From Leptobrachium leishanense (taxonomy: Eukaryota > Chordata > Amphibia > Anura > Megophryidae): 64,000 nucleotides of DNA. This document shows positions 59,839-64,000 of this stretch, one piece after another. Under the pieces are notes generated by a model. The model worked only from the letters and a program-made list of their open reading frames with translations. It was not told the origin of the DNA and made no database searches. The first letter of the stretch is position 1. The number at the start of each line of letters is the position of its first letter. The stretch is taken from contig CM019063.1 in assembly GCA_009667805.1 (NCBI GenBank), forward strand, positions 350,324,942-350,388,941, written 5' to 3'. A program made the translations under genes and the position numbers.

Positions 59839-60544
59839 TTAAAGAAGATGTTACAGGTCTGTGAGAGCCAGAAATCTTGCTTGTTTGTACTGTACTGTAG
59901 GTGACCAAATACTTATTTTCCACCATAATTTGGAAATAAATTCTTTAAAAATCAGACAATGTGATTCGAATTTTTTTCTTCTTTTTTTTTTTTCTCATTT
60001 TGTCTCTCATAGTTGAAGTGTACCTATGATAATTACAGGCCTCTCTCATCTTTTTAAGTGGGAGAACCTGCACAATTGGTGGCTGACTAAATACTTTTTT
60101 CCCCACTGTAAGGGCAGATGGAAAAATAGATAAACCCATATTCAGAAAGAGATACATAAACAGGAAGAGTGGATTAACAGAAGGACAGACAGACAAACGT
60201 CTTCTTTCCCCCTCCCTCCATACTCACCAGATTCTTGCGTCTTTCCAGCTCTCTCAGCTGCTCCTCGTGCTGGCTATCTCCCGGCATCAGCAGAGCAGGG
60301 GCTTCCGGTCACATGACCACTCCCTGCTTCGGAGGAGTCATTGCAGCACATGGGATGCCGCTGGACCCCTGTGCTGCCAGGAAACTGAAATCCCTGCAGT
60401 ACAGGTAGCATTATGTGATGCCTGTCAGAGGGTCATGCAGGGCCAGTTCCCTGCTCCACACAGGAGATCCAGGCCCCCCCAACCCATGGGCCCCCGGTTG
60501 GTTCCCCGAAATGCCCGACCGGTCAGTCCGCCCCTGGTAGTTAA

Positions 60545-60571
60545 CCTCCCTCGTGGTCCGATTCTGACATC
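60545..60571 (+). mobile_element. piggyBac-like left-end scrap
   Basis: CCTCCCTCGTGGTCCGATTC then TGACAT directly after TTAA (60541-60544), matching the short family's left end, cut off after 27 bases by the next repeat. Its TTAA is also the end of the hAT-3 flanking duplication. Confidence 0.7.
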
Positions 60572-61850
60572 TATATATATAAACGTGAAAGTCCTGACTG
60601 ACTCATCAACGCCGAGCTGAAATCTTTTAAAATAAGGAACGTGAAATTTTGAAGGTGCACTGCTTTTATGATGTAGGCACCCACTAAGGAAGGATTTGTG
60701 GAAACTCTGCCCCCAAGGGGGTGAAAAAGGGGGTTGAATATTTTAAACAGGATACCTATATCTTAAAAACAGAAGATGGTACAGACGTGAAAATCGGTAT
60801 TTAGATTCATCTTGACAAATAAAAAAACATGTGTTTTACCATTTTCTGAAAATTCCTTGGGGCAAAAAGGGGGGTTGAATACTTTTATAATAAACGCAAA
60901 AGTCCTAACTGACTCATCAACGCCCAGCTGAAACCGTTTAACCTAGGAACGTGAAATTTTGAAGGCGCACTGTTTTTATGATGTGGACACCCACTAAGGA
61001 AGGATTTTTGGAAACTCCGCCCCTAAGGGGGTGAAAAAGGGGGTTGAATATTTTAAAAGGGATACCTATAGCTCAAAATCAGAAGATATCACATACGTGA
61101 AAATTGGTATTTAGATTCGTCTTGAGAAAAAAATAACTTTTACCATTTTCCAAAAATTCAGTGGGAGGAGGGCAAAAAGGGGGGGTTGAATACTTTTTCA
61201 GTATATCTATATTTCAAAAACCAAAGATGTTACAGGTGTGAAATTTGGTATTTACAATCTTCGTGAAAAATACCAAAGATGTGTTTTGCCATTTCCACAA
61301 ATCCAAATAAGGGGGGGGGGGCAAGGGAAAGGGGTCTGAATACTTTTATCAGTATATCTATATTTCAAAAACCAAGATGTTACAGGTGTGAAGCTTGGTA
61401 ATTACAATCTTTTGAAAATAAAGAAACACATGTTTTACCATTTTCCAAAAATCCAAGTTGGGGGGGGTAAAAAAAAGGGGGGTGAATACTTTTAAACAGG
61501 ATACCTACATTTCAAAAACAGAAGATGTTGCAGACTTGAAAATTGGTATTTAGATTTGTCTTGAGAAACAAAAAAACACCTATTTTACCATTTTCCAATA
61601 ATCCTGTGGGAGGGGGAAAAATGGGGTTTGAATACTTTTCTCAGTATACCTATATTTCCAAAAACCACAGATGTTACAGGTGTGAAATCTGGCACTTAAA
61701 AAAAACACATGTTTTCCATTTTCCAAGAATCTCACGTGGTGGGTGAAAAAAGGGGGGATGAATACCTTTATCCCTATACCTATATTTCAAAAACCAATCC
61801 TGTTACAGATGTGAAATTCAATATTTACAATGTTCGTGCAAAAAAAATCT
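60572..61850. repeat. Decayed ~146-bp tandem array with a Helitron-like head
   Basis: The start reads CTATATATATAAACGTGAAA then GTCCTGACTGAC, similar to Helitron 5' ends, and a second similar head occurs at about 60893. Units are marked by TTGAATAYTTTT: 60735, 60873, 61040, 61186, 61330, 61480, 61626 and 61757, mostly 144-150 apart. Each has TATACCTATATTTCAAAAACC, GATGTTACAGGTGTGAAA, TTTTACCATTTTCC and a G-run/A-run block. No protein; no Helitron 3' hairpin identified. Confidence 0.75.
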
Positions 61851-61982
61851 GTTTCTATCTCCCATTTCTAATCTGCCACAGTAACTTTGCCAATGTAACA
61901 GATTGTTTGTATCTTTCCTATACAATGTTGCCTGCAATAGTCCTATTTCTGATTTACTGATTTTAAAAAAGAAAAAAATACT

Positions 61983-62143
61983 TTAGAGTCTATTCAAAGA
62001 AAGGTGAAACTCAGGAGAATGACTGGAGAAGTGAAAATTTGAGGTCAAAATGGCAAAACCAGAAAAATTCTCCCATTTGGCCTAGATTGTTCTCCTCTCC
62101 TGCCAATTCTCCTGATTTTCACCTTTCTCTGAATAACTCTGTA
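61983..62143. mobile_element. Short inverted-repeat MITE
   Basis: TTAGAGTCTATTCAAAGAAA at the left and its near-complement (CTTTCTCTGAATAACTCTG) at the right; arms of about 45 bases including GGTGAAAnTCAGGAGAAT. 160 bases, non-coding. Target duplication unclear. The following 340 bases (62144-62485) are unassigned. Confidence 0.72.
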
Positions 62144-62489
62144 TTTTTGAAGGTAAACAGGGCGGTACATAAATATGTATTGGTATATATGTATCTGGCG
62201 CCACCCAGTGGATAAAGTGAATAATGCAGCAGATTAAAGAAACAATATTTTTAAAACGCAGTTTGTGTGAATGAATCAGCAGCAGAATCCCGCCGCACAG
62301 CGGTATACCTCAGACCACCAGAGCAATTTTTTCCAATATCGGTACATAAATATGTAATTCAATACCGTGCATGAGGTGTGCCCACCAGCCTACCTGGTGT
62401 CACCATTTTCATTAAATACATATAAATACTCTAGTAATCTCAGGGGAGAGAGGGTAAGCGAGGAAGCAGAGATAGAGTAAGGATTACAT

Positions 62490-64000
62490 CAAACAAAACA
62501 CAGAATGAGACCAAAGGAGGCTCCAAGGCATTTTGTGACAAGCAACGAGAAGGTACCCGCAAATAATGCAAGGCGTTGAGACACACCCCCATCGTGTGGC
62601 GAGGCCACAGCGGCTACAGACCTAAAGGAGACGTAGTGAAATGGATCTTGGCAGAGAGTTCGTCCATTATCTGAAGCAGGCGCCTCTGAGGAGGCAGGGA
62701 GGGAGAGCGCCACTTCTCGATCACCGCTTTCCTGGCGGCTAGTAGAATTTTAGAAAGTAAACGGTTATGGTGAAGGGAGAGATCCGGCACCGGCATTGCA
62801 AAAAGGTAGGTTCAGGGATCCCTGGAGACTCCAGGGCCAAAAGACCAATTCTATCAAAGCTTGCGCTGAGCTCTAATATTTGGAGATCTTCGGACTGTCC
62901 CACCATATGTGAGCCTGAGTCCCCCTGCCGCCACCCCCCCTCCAGCAGTCATCTGGCAGAGCTGGATGAGCTTTGTGCAGGAAGACCGGGCAGTGTACCA
63001 GCGCATCAGGGTCTTCATGGACTGTTTCTGTAGCGTGGTACAGAGAGATACTTTGCGTGTAGCTTCCCATATATCAAGCCAGTCATCGCCATCCACTGAG
63101 GAACCGAAGTCCCTTTCCTAAGCCACCACATAATGGATAGAAGGCAACGTATGTGTGCAGGCCAGGTGGATGTTCAGCTGCGAGAGGAGACCACGGGGTT
63201 GGTTGCCAGTCAGGCAGTCATAGTCTTTCAAAGAATGTGAGAGGAGACGAGGCAGTGGCACGTACATCCTGGTCGGAGACAAAGTTGGGCAACTGCAGGA
63301 TACGGAAAAAATCACGAGGGCCCAGGTGCAGGCGAGATGAGCGGGTCTCGAAGGAAATCAGAGCTGTTTGGACAAACCTATCCCTTATCCTGCCGATACA
63401 ACCTGTGGCATAACCTGAAAAGAGGACGGGATGCATCTCTGGTGGGAATTGCAGATTTCTAAAAAACGGTATTATAGAGGACAGTTGTTTGCGTGGAATC
63501 CTTTCCACAGAGACCAGGAATCCCAAAGTGCATATGAATGAAGTTGAGCTGGGCATGTGGTATTCAGGTGGGATCGAAAGGGCCTCAGGGCCCAAAGCCA
63601 CAGTCTCAGACTGTCCGGCAGTAGCAGCCTTGATTGAAAATCCACCCGACGATGGATAGAGGGTGATGAGTGAAGGACCACCACCTGCAAGAGTTGGGCA
63701 GCTTGGAAGTACCAGAGGAGGTTGGGACCCAGACCTCTCACAGATCTCAGGCAATAGTCAAGCGAGCCAATCTGTCTCCTGCCCTGCCACACAAAGGAGT
63801 CAATGGCCGACTGGAGGAACCTCAGGTCACTTGGGTCGACGGGAGTCGGAAGCACCTGGAACAAGTGAGTAAACGGGACGAGTTCATCTTGATGCAGTGG
63901 ACACCGACAAGCCAGGAAATTCTCTCTCGATCTCACGTCTCCAACTCCCATCGCAGTTGAGCATAAAGGGAAGGGTAATTTACCGAATGCAAATCTTTAT
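62490..64000 (-). pseudogene. L1/Tx1-like ORF2 C-terminal part (second L1)
   Basis: Minus-strand pieces in different frames follow the order of an L1/Tx1 ORF2 C-terminus: SAIDSFVWQGRR (about 63790), GLGPNLLWYFQAAQLLQVV, LWALRPFRSHLNTTCPAQLH, then KQLSSIIPFFRNLQFPP and ALISFETRSSRLHLGPRDF (63480-63300), DDCWRGGGG...AHIWWDS (about 62900-62950, Cys/His region with the last Cys changed to Ser) and LLSKILLAARKAVIEKWRSP (about 62700). Several frameshifts. RT catalytic motifs would lie beyond 64000. Not closely similar to the 32-kb L1, so a different family. Confidence 0.82.

Larger units (their letters stand above)
57966..60108 (-). mobile_element. Tc1-like transposon, family D
   Basis: Ends CAGTGGGGCAAAGAAGTATT (57966) and the complement ending CCCCACTG (60108), with TA at 57964-57965 and 60109-60110. 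Inverted repeats span about 200 bases (GGTTCTCCCACTTAAAAAGA and so on). Without the nested MITE it is about 1.58 kb. Transposase on the minus strand, damaged. Confidence 0.94.
53685..60536. mobile_element. hAT-like element hAT-3, inflated by satellite and insertions
   Basis: Ends TAGGGGTGGACTGAAC and the complement of CAGGGGCGGACTGACC; sub-terminal parts on both sides read GGGGCCCC and related. Flanks ATTGTTAA (53677-53684) and GTAGTTAA (60537-60544) fit an 8-base duplication with two changes. Of its 6.85 kb, about 3.8 kb is the 26-bp satellite and 2.1 kb a Tc1-like element, leaving about 0.9 kb of own sequence. No transposase. Confidence 0.75.

Noticed and set aside
63153..63960. Plus-strand frames near the window end
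   Set aside because: They are the opposite strand of the L1-like ORF2 remnant.

Overview
The window looks like a gene-poor, repeat-saturated stretch of a vertebrate nuclear genome, most likely a frog. I base this on the mixture of families: CR1 with an esterase-type ORF1, an L2 LINE, Tx1/L1-like LINEs, chromodomain Ty3/Gypsy elements, a Copia fragment, several Tc1-like families, hAT, TTAA-flanked piggyBac-like MITEs and large minisatellite arrays. I see no host exon set, no bona fide tRNA or rRNA gene, no bacterial-type gene and no CRISPR array. Almost everything recognisable is a transposable element or a tandem repeat, and almost every coding frame is broken.

Layout. 1-6200: the start of a Tc1-like element (family A), a 1.23-kb piggyBac-like element, then a 3.5-kb hAT element (hAT-1) that carries a 25-bp minisatellite and has been entered by two Tc1-like elements. 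7.2-14.1 kb: a Mutator-like foldback with a tRNA-like segment, a Tc1-like element (family C) with a MITE inside, more piggyBac-like MITEs, an unclassified repeat (U) and a near-perfect 227-bp palindrome. 14.4-17.2 kb: the same minisatellite on the opposite strand, split by another Tc1-like element.

17.4-38.0 kb is a nest. The outer layer is a plus-strand Ty3/Gypsy element (Gypsy-1). It is split by a Tx1/L1-like LINE, which is itself split by a complete minus-strand chromodomain Gypsy (Gypsy-2), whose gag is split by a 2.9-kb foldback. Each inner join can be checked by a target-site duplication and/or by a reading frame that becomes continuous when the insert is ignored.

38.3-47 kb: a Copia integrase fragment is split by Tc1-A copy 3, which is split by hAT-2 carrying its own minisatellite. 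Next to it a near full-length CR1 has inserted into an older CR1 copy. 48.7-52.8 kb: a second copy of repeat U interrupted by an L2 LINE and a probable LTR, then a MITE. 53.7-60.5 kb: hAT-3, inflated by 3.8 kb of a 26-bp telomere-like satellite and by a Tc1-like element that in turn holds a MITE. 60.5-62 kb: a decayed array of about 146-bp units with a Helitron-like start. 62.5-64 kb: the 3' part of another L1-like ORF2 on the minus strand.

The genes do not form a host pathway. The story is insertion order, target choice (TA inside minisatellites, TTAA for piggyBac-like elements) and decay. Boundaries were read by eye from the sequence. Family names rest on motifs and flanking duplications, not on a database search.
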